Both the position numbers and the translations under genes were made by a program. Shown here piece after piece: positions 35,655 through 44,079 of a stretch of 64,000 bases of DNA. Below the pieces are notes generated by a model. It had not been told where the DNA came from, made no database searches, and saw only the letters and a list, made by a program, of their open reading frames with translations. Position 1 is the first letter of the stretch; every line of letters begins with the position of its first letter. The stretch is from NCBI GenBank assembly GCA_002439755.1, contig DJPH01000052.1, forward strand, positions 1-64,000, read 5' to 3'. This stretch comes from Prevotellaceae bacterium UBA6417 (GTDB taxonomy: Bacteria > Bacteroidota > Bacteroidia > Bacteroidales > Bacteroidaceae).

Positions 35655-36224
35655 TTATTCTGCTGTAGTTGCTTCGGGGGCAGGAGTTTCACCCTCGGCA
35701 GTTGCTTCGGCTGTTGCAGCCTCAGCCGCTGCCGCAGCAGCGGCTTCTTCAGCAGCCTTGATAGCTTCGGCTTTCTTTTCAGCTACTTTCTTTGCGATTG
35801 TTTCGTTGATTTTCTTTTCAGCTTCCAAACGATTTGCGCTGGCGGCCTTTTTCTCTTCGGCAACCTTGGCAATGGCTTTGCCTACTTTCTGATCGCGTTC
35901 GTTTTTCCAAGCTTCAAATTTAGCCTGTGCAGTTGCTTCGTCGAAAGCCCCCTTACGAACACCTCCACGCAGATGCTTCATCAGAAGCACGCCTTCGCGT
36001 GACAAAATGTTTCGGACGGTATCCGTGGGCTGTGCGCCGACCTCTAACCAATAGAGAGCGCGGTCAAAATTCAAATCTACAGTTGAAGGTTGTGTGTTAG
36101 GGTTGTAAGTACCCAATTTTTCTGTGAACTTTCCATCGCGTGGAGCGTTCGAATTTGCAATAACGATGCTAAAAAAGGCATAGCCTTTGCGCCCGTTGCG
36201 TTGCAATCTGATTTTTGTTGCCAT
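35655..36224 (-). CDS. rpsP: Ribosomal protein S16 with long Ala/Glu-rich tail
   Basis: 189 residues, about twice the usual 80-90. Residues 1-80 are canonical S16 ([42 protein letters not shown], then [26 protein letters not shown]). The rest is a charged helix ([23 protein letters not shown]...) and an Ala/Glu/Thr-rich end. Extended S16 tails are known in Bacteroidota, but this one is long and low in complexity. It assembles into the 30S subunit. It is a single gene with a good promoter and terminator; rimM and trmD are not adjacent. Confidence 0.95.
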   Translation of the reverse strand: MATKIRLQRNGRKGYAFFSIVIANSNAPRDGKFTEKLGTYNPNTQPSTVDLNFDRALYWLEVGAQPTDTVRNILSREGVLLMKHLRGGVRKGAFDEATAQAKFEAWKNERDQKVGKAIAKVAEEKKAASANRLEAEKKINETIAKKVAEKKAEAIKAAEEAAAAAAAEAATAEATAEGETPAPEATTAE

Positions 36225-36285
36225 TTGGTCTTTAAGTTATTTATTAAATAGGTTTGAATATGCTACCATCACGTGATAGCGCTTG

Positions 36286-36293
36286 CAAAAGTA
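36286..36293 (-). promoter_or_regulatory. -7 box of rpsP
   Basis: Minus-strand TACTTTTG, 62 bases before the rpsP start. The leader contains an imperfect inverted repeat at about 36262-36280 that might be a control hairpin; this is weak. Confidence 0.55.
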
Positions 36294-36384
36294 CGACTTT
36301 AATTTTTATATGAGGCACTTTTACAGAGCAAATATTGGATTTCAAGCCTTCCGGAATGGTTTTTTGCTGCTTTCTAATGTGAAA

Positions 36385-37755
36385 TCATGGCTGCAGTGGT
36401 GCAACCTCGCTCAAATATTTGTTCAGTTCCTGTTCAGTCGGAGTATAATCTTGAAGATCACCTTGCAAGTAACGTTCATAGGATGCCAGATCAATAAGGC
36501 CGTGTCCGCTCAAGTTGAATAGCAGGACTTTCTTTTTGCCTTCTGCCTTGCATTTCATGGCTTCGCGTACTGTAGCGGCAATGGCATGGCAGCTTTCTGG
36601 AGCCGGAATGATACCTTCAGTACGTGCAAAGAGGATTCCGTATTTGAATGTCTCCGATTGAGGAATGTCTACACCGCGCAAATAGCCGTCTTTCAGCAAT
36701 TGCGAAAGGATGACACCGGCGCCGTGGTAACGCAAACCTCCGGCATGAATGCTGGCCGGTTGGAAATTGTGTCCCAAAGTATACATGGGAAGCAGGGGGG
36801 TGTAGCCGGATTCATCTCCGAAGTCATATTCAAACTTTCCTTTTGTCAGTTTTGGGCAGCTTTCGGGTTCGGCGGCAATGAACTCGGTCGTTTTCCCTTC
36901 TAAAATGTTATGGCGCATGAAAGGGAAAGCAATACCGCTGAAATTGGAACCGCCTCCGAAGCAGGCTATTATCTTGTCGGGATATTCGCCGGCCATTTCC
37001 ATTTGCTTTTCAGCTTCCAAGCCGATAACGGTTTGGTGAAGACTTACGTGATTGAGTACCGAACCTAATGCGTATTTGCAATTTTTTGTTTGAGTAGCCA
37101 ATTCGATGGCTTCCGATATGGCAATGCCCAATGAGCCGTTGCATTCGGGGTCTGTTGTCAGAACGTCTTTCCCGGCACGGGTTGACATGGAGGGGCTCGG
37201 AGTTACCTGTGCACCGAACACATGCATCATGCTGCGGCGGTAGGGCTTCTGTTCGTAGCTGATTTTTACCATATAGACGGCCGCATCAATGCCGAATAAA
37301 CGGCATGCGTAAGATAGGGCTGTTCCCCATTGACCGGCGCCGGTTTCCGTCGTAATGTTGCTTACGCCTTGTTCCTTGTTATAATATACTTGTGCTAAGG
37401 CGCTGTTTAATTTATGGCTGCCTACGGGGCTTACGCTTTCGTTTTTGAAATAAATATGAGCCGGAGTGTCAAGTGCCTTTTCCAGTCCGTATGCGCGCAC
37501 CAAAGGTGTGCAGCGATAATTCTTGTATTGCTCACGAACTTCTTCGGGAATATCTATCCAGGAATGTGTCTGATCTAATTCTTGGTTGGCACACTCTTCG
37601 CAGAAAATCGGGTATAGATCTGAAGCCTTCAGCGGTTGTTTTGTGGCCGGATGCAGGAAAGGAAGCGGCTTGGTCTTCATGTCGGCCTGTATGTTATACC
37701 ATTGCGTAGGTATTTCGCTTTCGGGCAGCAGGAATTTCTTGATTCTATTACTCAT
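36385..37755 (-). CDS. trpB: TrpB2-type tryptophan synthase beta-like protein
   Basis: 456 residues from ATG 37755. It joins indole and serine to give tryptophan with PLP. The PLP lysine is in SPVGSHKLNSAL, the family glutamate region in TTETGAGQWGTAL, and the phosphate loop in CFGGGSNFSG. The long N-terminal part (FLLPESEIPTQWYNIQADMKTKPLPFL) marks the TrpB2 branch, which often occurs without TrpA and may salvage indole. No other trp gene is near. The frame extends to 37809, but the -7 box at 37798-37805 rules out the earlier ATG. Confidence 0.93.
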   Translation of the reverse strand: MSNRIKKFLLPESEIPTQWYNIQADMKTKPLPFLHPATKQPLKASDLYPIFCEECANQELDQTHSWIDIPEEVREQYKNYRCTPLVRAYGLEKALDTPAHIYFKNESVSPVGSHKLNSALAQVYYNKEQGVSNITTETGAGQWGTALSYACRLFGIDAAVYMVKISYEQKPYRRSMMHVFGAQVTPSPSMSTRAGKDVLTTDPECNGSLGIAISEAIELATQTKNCKYALGSVLNHVSLHQTVIGLEAEKQMEMAGEYPDKIIACFGGGSNFSGIAFPFMRHNILEGKTTEFIAAEPESCPKLTKGKFEYDFGDESGYTPLLPMYTLGHNFQPASIHAGGLRYHGAGVILSQLLKDGYLRGVDIPQSETFKYGILFARTEGIIPAPESCHAIAATVREAMKCKAEGKKKVLLFNLSGHGLIDLASYERYLQGDLQDYTPTEQELNKYLSEVAPLQP

Positions 37756-37797
37756 GACTGATATATGTTTTTTGGTTTGAATTTGAATTTGTATTTG

Positions 37798-37805
37798 CAA
37801 AGGTA
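37798..37805 (-). promoter_or_regulatory. -7 box of trpB
   Basis: Minus-strand TACCTTTG, 42 bases upstream of the chosen start. Confidence 0.6.
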
Positions 37806-37876
37806 TCAAAAAACTCCCGTTTCTGCACTTTTCGGCTGATATTCTTTACACATGTTCGACTTTTTGACTCCAGACT

Positions 37877-39709
37877 TTACACTTTGCTGCATTTGCGAAT
37901 TTCAGCAACAAAATCCATTCCGTATTTCTTTAGTTTGAATGCTCCGACTCCCACTATGTCTCCCAGCTCTTCGAGCGAGCGTGGTTTGACGCAAGCCATT
38001 TCGTGCAGGGTACGGTCGCTGAAGACTGTATAGGGTGGCAAGCCTTGCCGGTCGGCTATCTGTCGGCGCAGAAGCCGCAGGGCTTCAAACAGCTCTTCGT
38101 CTTCTTCCTGCTTATGGGACTTAGCGTCAAAAAGCAGTCGTTCTGTTGTGCTGATCTTTTTGGCTTGTTTTCCCTTTGTAGGGCTGTCGTGCTCCAAAAT
38201 CGTGAGGCCGACAGTCTTGCCATTAAAAAGTATATCGTGCCCCTGTCGAGTCACTTTCAAATGGTTATTCTCATCGTAAGCCAATTCGATGATGCCCATT
38301 TGCAGCATTTGCAGCAAATATCGGTGCCAATCGCCGCGCGGAATATTACGGCCTACACCGAATGTTTTCAGACGGTCGTAGCTGTGAGCTTTTATTTCTG
38401 GCGAATAGGTCCCTCTCAGGATGTCAATCACAATATTGAAGCCTATATGCTCTTGTGCGCGCATGATGGCACTAAGAGCTTTTTGGACGATTGTGGTTCC
38501 ATCGAATGTTTGCGGCGGATTGTTGCACACATCGCAATTGCCGCAATTTTTTGAAGTGGTCTCACCAAAGTAGTTCAATAAGATTCGCCGACGGCAGATT
38601 TTGGATTCGGCATATTCTTGCATTCGTTTCAGACGTTCCATGTTGATTTCGCGCTGACCGCTTTCGCGGGCAAACGAAGACAGTTGTATCACATCGCCAT
38701 AACTGTAGAACAGCAAGGTGTCGGCGGGCATCCCGTCGCGTCCGGCGCGCCCTATTTCCTGGTAGAAGTTTTCGATGCATTTAGGCAGGTTATAGTGGAT
38801 AACCCAGCGAATATTACTTTTATCGATGCCCATGCCGAAGGCAACCGTCGCGCATATCACTTGTAAACGGTCGTGTACAAAATCTTCTTGAATGCAATCG
38901 CGCATGTCCGGCGGCAAACCGGCGTGATAAGGGCGCGACTTGATGCCGTTTTCATTCAGCATGGCCGACACGGCCTCCGTGATCTTGCGGCTCAGGCAAT
39001 AAATGATGCCGCTTTGCTCACGATGCTCACGGATAAAAGCTTGAATCATTTTGTCTTTCGATTTCTTTTGCATGCCCTGAACTACCGACAGACTCAGATT
39101 GGGACGGTCGAAGCTGCTGACGAATACCTTAGGATTGCTCAGACCGAGCTGTTTCAAAATGTCGCTGCGCGTTACCTTATCGGCTGTTGCTGTAAGGGCT
39201 ATCATCGGGACATTCGGAAATTCTTTTCTCAGCAAGTGCAATTGGGTATATTCCGGCCGGAAGTCGTGTCCCCATTGACTGACACAATGTGCTTCATCGA
39301 TGGCAAAGAGCGATATTTGAAAATCATGCAGCAGGTATGGAGCCCGTGCCAGGACGGCTTCGGGCGACATATACACCAGTTTTACATTGCCTTTCAAACA
39401 ATCGCGTGTAACCTGCAGACTGTCGTTTTCGCTCATTGAACTATTGAGCGTGGCAGCCTGAATGCCGGCGGCACGAAGGGCATCGACTTGGTCTTTCATT
39501 AATGAAATAAGCGGAGAAACGACAACGACTGTTCCTTTCATTAACAGGGCGGGCAGTTGATAACAAAGGCTTTTGCCGCCACCTGTGGGCATCAACACCA
39601 AACAATCGCGTCCCGAAAGTACGCAACGGACTATGTCTTCCTGTCCGGGACGAAACATGTCATAACCGAAATATCTCTTAAGGGTTTCAAGTAAAATCCG
39701 ATGCTCCAT
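37877..39709 (-). CDS. recQ: ATP-dependent DNA helicase RecQ
   Basis: 610 residues with the full RecQ domain order. Helicase motif I is MPTGGGKSLCYQLPAL, motif II is AIDEAHCVSQWGHDFRPEY, and motif VI is QEIGRAGRDGMPADT. The zinc site is in CRRRILLNYFGETTSKNCGNCDVC. An RQC winged helix and a C-terminal HRDC domain (FEALRLLRRQIADRQGLPPYTVFSDRTLHEMA) follow. It unwinds DNA 3' to 5' in recombination and fork repair. It is transcribed alone from the box at 39720-39727. Confidence 0.97.
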   Translation of the reverse strand: MEHRILLETLKRYFGYDMFRPGQEDIVRCVLSGRDCLVLMPTGGGKSLCYQLPALLMKGTVVVVSPLISLMKDQVDALRAAGIQAATLNSSMSENDSLQVTRDCLKGNVKLVYMSPEAVLARAPYLLHDFQISLFAIDEAHCVSQWGHDFRPEYTQLHLLRKEFPNVPMIALTATADKVTRSDILKQLGLSNPKVFVSSFDRPNLSLSVVQGMQKKSKDKMIQAFIREHREQSGIIYCLSRKITEAVSAMLNENGIKSRPYHAGLPPDMRDCIQEDFVHDRLQVICATVAFGMGIDKSNIRWVIHYNLPKCIENFYQEIGRAGRDGMPADTLLFYSYGDVIQLSSFARESGQREINMERLKRMQEYAESKICRRRILLNYFGETTSKNCGNCDVCNNPPQTFDGTTIVQKALSAIMRAQEHIGFNIVIDILRGTYSPEIKAHSYDRLKTFGVGRNIPRGDWHRYLLQMLQMGIIELAYDENNHLKVTRQGHDILFNGKTVGLTILEHDSPTKGKQAKKISTTERLLFDAKSHKQEEDEELFEALRLLRRQIADRQGLPPYTVFSDRTLHEMACVKPRSLEELGDIVGVGAFKLKKYGMDFVAEIRKCSKV

Positions 39710-39719
39710 AATTGCTCTG

Positions 39720-39727
39720 CAAAAATA
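39720..39727 (-). promoter_or_regulatory. -7 box of recQ
   Basis: Minus-strand TATTTTTG, 10 bases upstream of the recQ start, implying a very short leader. Confidence 0.5.
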
Positions 39728-39769
39728 CTCAGCAACTTGTTGGTTGAATTAATTTCCTAAAACATTCAC

Positions 39770-40050
39770 AATGCAAAAGCTGCGCTTACACACAATTTCA
39801 TCGTAAAGTTCGGAAAAATCCTCGATATATTCAAAGATTTTGCCGAAAATCGTGTCACCGCCCTCGGGAACATACCTCGCAGAGGTGTAGTTCCCAAATT
39901 TACAGACTTGGCAACCATAGCTCTTTCCGCTACAGCCGAAGCCTTCGGAACCGACAGCGGGAACAACATCTTGAACGCAATGATTACGAGAGGGCATCAG
40001 CATAGAGATATTGCGCTTCTCAAAACATTCATTATTTATTATAAATCGAG
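39770..40050 (+). pseudogene. IS982-like transposase N-terminal scrap
   Basis: From about 39797 the plus strand reads FIVKFGKILDIFKDFAENR, VTALGNIPRRGVVPKFTDL and ALSATAEAFGTDSGNN, which resembles the N-terminal region of IS982-family transposases as I recall them. The catalytic DDE region is missing and the start is out of frame (a short frame MQKLRLHTISS at 39770 stops at once). It is a dead remnant in the 440-base gap between recQ and the BspA-like gene; nothing else was seen there except the promoter at 40101. Confidence 0.6.
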
Positions 40051-40100
40051 CGCGAATACGATTTTTGATGCCTGTTTTTCGCTTTTAAGAAAAAAACTCA

Positions 40101-40108
40101 TACCTTTG
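40101..40108 (+). promoter_or_regulatory. -7 box of the BspA-like gene
   Basis: TACCTTTG, 42 bases before ATG 40150. A TTTTTC run about 20 bases upstream could serve as the -33 element. Confidence 0.6.
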
Positions 40109-40149
40109 CATTGAATTTAAACTATAAACCGATAAAAACGAAAAGAACA

Positions 40150-43100
40150 ATGACAATTTACAAGTTAAAGATTATGCTCCTGTTGGCAGTAATGCTTTGC
40201 GGCATTCCCGCATTTGCGGATGAACTATCGCAAAATGATTTGAACTTCAAGCTTTATGATAGCGGCACCGCAGAAGTCAGCAGCAGCAAAAGCAGCATCA
40301 GAACAGCCGACATTCCCGAAAAAATAACCTATGAGGGAAAAGACTATACCGTTATTAGCATAGGACGAAGCGCATTCTCCGGGTGCAAGAGCCTTGCCTC
40401 CGTCACTATCCCGAATTCTGTCACGACCATAGGATACCGGGCTTTCAATGATTGCAAGAGCCTTGTCTCCATTAGCATCCCGAAATCCGTTACGACCATA
40501 GACGGTCAGACTTTTCGGGGTTGCAGCAGCCTTACCTCCGTCGCCATCCCAAACTCCGTTACAAGCATAGGAGACGATGCCTTCTCGGGGTGTAAGAACC
40601 TTGCCTCCGTTGACATCCCAAATTCCGTTACAAGCATAGGAGAATATGCTTTCTGCGATTGCGAGAGCCTTGCCTCAGTCATCATTCCGAATTCCGTCAC
40701 GACCATCCGAGACGATGCTTTCTCGGGGTGCAAGAGCCTTGTCACCGCCACCATCCCGAATTCCGTCACGGCCATAGGGCTCCGGGCTTTCTATAATTGC
40801 AGCAGCCTTACCGCCATTGACCTCCCGAATTCCGTTACAACCATAGGCGACCAGACTTTTCGGGGTTGCAGCAGCCTGACCACCGTCACCATCCCGAAAT
40901 CCGTCACGACCATAGGAAACGGCGTTTTTTCGTATTGCAGCAGCCTTGTCTCTGTTGACATCCCGAACTCCGTTACAACCATAGGAAGCGATGCTTTCTA
41001 TGATTGCGAGAGCCTTGCCTCAGTCACCATTCCGAAATCTGTTACGAGCATAGGAAACGGTGCTTTTAAGGGTTGCAACAGACTTTACTTATACCAATAT
41101 AAAAAGGATGGAACAGCCACACTTCTTAATGCGGGAATTTATTCCGATGAAATTTACAGAAAGGAGATGTTTAATATTCCCGAAAAGGTTTTGTATAAAG
41201 ATACATATTATACTGTTACAGGTATAGGAAGCGATGCATTCTCGGGTTGTAAGAGCCTTGCCACCGTCACCATCCCAAGCTCCGTTACGACCATAGGGTT
41301 CCGGGCTTTCTATAATTGTAGCGGCCTTACCTCCATTGACATTCCGAATTCCGTCACAAGCATAGCTGACCGGGCTTTCCAGAATTGCAGCAGCCTGGCC
41401 TCGGCCATCATACCCGGCTCAGTTACGAGCATAGGGAAAAATGCTTTTAAGGATTGCAGCAACCTTGCATCGGCAATCATCCCCACTACCGTAACGAGCA
41501 TAGCTGACGGTACTTTCTCGGGTTGTGACAAACGCATAGAATACAGACTGAAAAGCGATTATACGGCCTACATTTCCGAAGTGGGCAAATCTGTAAAAAC
41601 AGCCGATATTCCCGAAAAGATAACTTATGAGGAGAAAGACTACACCGTTACAAGCATAGAGAACGATGCTTTCAAGGGTTGCAACAAACTTACCTTCGTT
41701 ACCATCCCCGGCTCCGTTACGAGCATAGGCAACAACGCTTTCCGAGATTGCAGCAGCCTGGCCTCCATTACAATTCCTAACTCCGTTACGAGCATAGGCG
41801 ACAACGTATTCCGAAATTGCAGCAGCCTGTCCTCCATTACCATTCCCAATTCCATTAAAAGCATAGAAGAAAGCATCTTCTGGAATTGCCGCAGCCTGGC
41901 CTCCGTTACAATTCCAAGCGCTGTTACAAGCATAGGAAAAAGTGCTTTCTATGGTTGCAGCAGCCTGGCCTCTATTACCATTCCTAATTCCGTTACAAGC
42001 ATAGGTGACAACGCTTTCCGGAATTGCAGCAGCCTTGCCTCCATTACCATTCCTAATTCCGTTACGAACATAGGAAAAAGTGCTTTCTATGGTTGTGGTC
42101 TTGTCTCCATCACCTTCCCGAGCTCCACTAAAAGTATAGGAGAAGGCATGTTTTGGAAATGCCGCAGCCTTGCCTCCGTTACAATTCCAAGCACTGTTAC
42201 AAGCATAGGAAAAAGTGCTTTCTTAGGTTGTAGCAGCCTGGCCTCTGTTGTCATCCCTAATTCTGTTACAAGCATAGAAGAAAGAACATTCTATGGTTGC
42301 AGCAGCCTTGCCTCCGTTACAATACCAAATACCATCACGAGCATAGGGGAAAGTGCTTTTCAGAATTGCAGCAGTCTTGCCTCGGCCATCATACCCAGCT
42401 CAGTTACGAGCATAGGGAAAAATGCTTTTAAGGATTGTGACAGCCTTGCGTCCGTTATTATTCCCGGCTCCGTTACGAGCATAGAGGACGGTGCGTTCAA
42501 GGGTTGCGACAGACGCGTAGAATACAGACTGAAAAGCGATTATACGGCCTATGTTTCCGAAGTGGGAGATTCTGCATTAACAGCCGTTATCCCCGAAAAG
42601 ATAAACTATGAGGAGAAAGACTACACTGTTACAAGCATAAAGAATGATGCTTTCACGGGTTGCAACAATCTTGCATTCGTTACCATCCCAAGCTCCGTTA
42701 CGAACTTGGAGAGCACTGTTTTCAAGGATTGCAACAACGTTTTCGTATACAGGCTGACAGGTGACTATACAGCCTACGTTTCCGAAGCGGGTGACTCTGT
42801 GTTGTCAGCCGACATTCCCGAGAAGTTAGACATTGAGGGAACAGACTATACAGTTACAGGCATAGGTGACGATGCTTTCTCTGGTAGCACCGACCTCGTC
42901 TCCATTGCCATTCCGAATTCCGTTACGAGCATAGGAAAAAATGCTTTCAGAGGCTGCAAAAGCCTTACCTCCGTTGTCATCCCCGAATCCGTTACAAGCA
43001 TAGATGACTATACCTTCTATGGTTGCAAGAGCCTTGCCTCCGTTGTCATCCCCAAATCCGTTACGAGCATAGAGAAGTGGGCTTTCGCCAGTTGCAGCAG

Positions 43101-43410
43101 TCTCAAGAAGTTGGAGTGCAAGGCAGCAACACCTCCTGTATGCAAGGCATTGGTCTTCAACGGTATCAACAAGCGCAATTGCACTCTTTACGTTCCAAAG
43201 GAAAGTTTGAACGCCTACAAATCTGCCCCGCAGTGGAAAGATTTCTTCAGCATCGAGACGGGCATAAAGGCTGTATCCACATCCACATCCGCTTCGGCTA
43301 TTGAGGTGGAGCGCTACACCATAGACGGCACACACATCGCCTCCCCGCAAAATGGCATCAACATCATCAGAATGAGCGATGGCACAGTGAAGAAAGTGCT
43401 CGTAAAATAA
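40150..43410 (+). CDS. BspA-like leucine-rich-repeat surface protein
   Basis: 1086 residues. After a signal peptide (MTIYKLKIMLLLAVMLCGIPAFA) come dozens of 23-residue TpLRR/BspA repeats of the type IPNSVTSIGDNAFRNCSSLASIT. They are arranged in five cassettes, each opened by a non-LRR spacer (YRLKSDYTAYVSEVG..., ADIPEKITYEEKDYTVTSI). It ends with a linker rich in Ser/Thr and a short domain IDGTHIASPQNGINIIRMSDGTVKKVLVK, similar to C-terminal domains of other Prevotella secreted proteins. BspA proteins bind host matrix proteins or other bacteria. ATG 40150 is chosen from the signal peptide and promoter. IS scraps flank it on both sides. Confidence 0.92.
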   Translation: MTIYKLKIMLLLAVMLCGIPAFADELSQNDLNFKLYDSGTAEVSSSKSSIRTADIPEKITYEGKDYTVISIGRSAFSGCKSLASVTIPNSVTTIGYRAFNDCKSLVSISIPKSVTTIDGQTFRGCSSLTSVAIPNSVTSIGDDAFSGCKNLASVDIPNSVTSIGEYAFCDCESLASVIIPNSVTTIRDDAFSGCKSLVTATIPNSVTAIGLRAFYNCSSLTAIDLPNSVTTIGDQTFRGCSSLTTVTIPKSVTTIGNGVFSYCSSLVSVDIPNSVTTIGSDAFYDCESLASVTIPKSVTSIGNGAFKGCNRLYLYQYKKDGTATLLNAGIYSDEIYRKEMFNIPEKVLYKDTYYTVTGIGSDAFSGCKSLATVTIPSSVTTIGFRAFYNCSGLTSIDIPNSVTSIADRAFQNCSSLASAIIPGSVTSIGKNAFKDCSNLASAIIPTTVTSIADGTFSGCDKRIEYRLKSDYTAYISEVGKSVKTADIPEKITYEEKDYTVTSIENDAFKGCNKLTFVTIPGSVTSIGNNAFRDCSSLASITIPNSVTSIGDNVFRNCSSLSSITIPNSIKSIEESIFWNCRSLASVTIPSAVTSIGKSAFYGCSSLASITIPNSVTSIGDNAFRNCSSLASITIPNSVTNIGKSAFYGCGLVSITFPSSTKSIGEGMFWKCRSLASVTIPSTVTSIGKSAFLGCSSLASVVIPNSVTSIEERTFYGCSSLASVTIPNTITSIGESAFQNCSSLASAIIPSSVTSIGKNAFKDCDSLASVIIPGSVTSIEDGAFKGCDRRVEYRLKSDYTAYVSEVGDSALTAVIPEKINYEEKDYTVTSIKNDAFTGCNNLAFVTIPSSVTNLESTVFKDCNNVFVYRLTGDYTAYVSEAGDSVLSADIPEKLDIEGTDYTVTGIGDDAFSGSTDLVSIAIPNSVTSIGKNAFRGCKSLTSVVIPESVTSIDDYTFYGCKSLASVVIPKSVTSIEKWAFASCSSLKKLECKAATPPVCKALVFNGINKRNCTLYVPKESLNAYKSAPQWKDFFSIETGIKAVSTSTSASAIEVERYTIDGTHIASPQNGINIIRMSDGTVKKVLVK

Positions 43411-43443
43411 ATAAGGGCAGCGAGAGCAGCAAACCCTCTATAG

Positions 43444-43482
43444 CATATTGGGGCGGCGCGGTTACAGCGTCGCCCCAATATG
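43444..43482 (+). terminator. Rho-independent terminator of the BspA-like gene
   Basis: Arms at 43444-43455 (CATATTGGGGCG) and 43471-43482 (CGCCCCAATATG) pair perfectly and extend inward by four more pairs, followed by TTTATCCTT. Confidence 0.85.
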
Positions 43483-43494
43483 TTTATCCTTGTC

Positions 43495-43794
43495 ACGACA
43501 AAAAACCGGCGGATGCCATTCATGCCAACGAGAAGGTTCACCTCCGCTATCACCATCAAAATCCGGATTTGGGTGACATTAATTGCCAACCTGCTGCTTT
43601 CAGTGCAGCAAAGCTCATTAAAAAGACACCGGAGCTTCTCGGGGCTTGCCACGATGGTACGCATCATGCTGATGTACTACATAAATCTTGAAAGCTTCTT
43701 CAACCAACCCGATGCCGACCTCAAAATCATGCTTGAATATGTTGCGGAAGTACCTCCGGATGAATCTGAAAGCCAACAGGGGGCTTGTCCATGA
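43495..43794 (+). pseudogene. IS4-like transposase C-terminal scrap
   Basis: The plus frame ending in TGA at 43792-43794 contains TIKIRIWVTLIANLLLSVQQ, SLKRHRSFSGLATMVRIMLMYYINLESFF, which resembles the C-terminal segment of IS4-type transposases (after the last catalytic glutamate). The rest of the gene is absent: upstream is the BspA terminator. It is therefore a 3' remnant. Between 43795 and 43900 no gene is seen. Confidence 0.6.
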
Positions 43795-43904
43795 CTAATT
43801 CTAAGCCAGACTCCTATCTTTCAGTAGGTTGGATTTGGAGATTTACACTTTAGCGGACAGCAATAATATTTTTGTAAGAAGGTTTGTCGTTGTTGTCGTT
43901 TCAT

Positions 43905-44066
43905 CGTTATAAATTGCGGAATTGAGGTCTTATTTTGCAAAACCAAGACTTGATTATTATCGACCAAGACTTGGTTATTAAAAATCAGGACTTGGTTTTA
44001 AGTAACCAAGACTTGATTCTGCAATTTAAGGCTCCAATCCTGCAATTATTACTTGCCAAGTTGCAA
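43905..44066. repeat. 21-bp phased palindrome array, copy B
   Basis: CAAGACTTG cores start at 43944, 43965, 43986 (variant CAGGACTTG) and 44007, exactly 21 bp apart. TTGCGG/TTGCAA (43914, 43935) and CTGCAA/CTGCAA/TTGCAA (44019, 44040, 44061) stay in the same register. The order matches copy A. One plus frame is open through it as heptads (NQDLIII, DQDLVIK, NQDLVLS, NQDLILQ) but has no start codon. It lies directly beyond the stop of the phosphoethanolamine transferase gene. Confidence 0.8.
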
Positions 44067-44079
44067 TTTTCGCAATGAC

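Noticed and set aside
40506..42275. Several minus-strand open frames inside the BspA-like gene with repeated METEFGM-type residues
   Set aside because: They are the antisense reading of the 69-bp leucine-rich repeats, with no start context or known domain.
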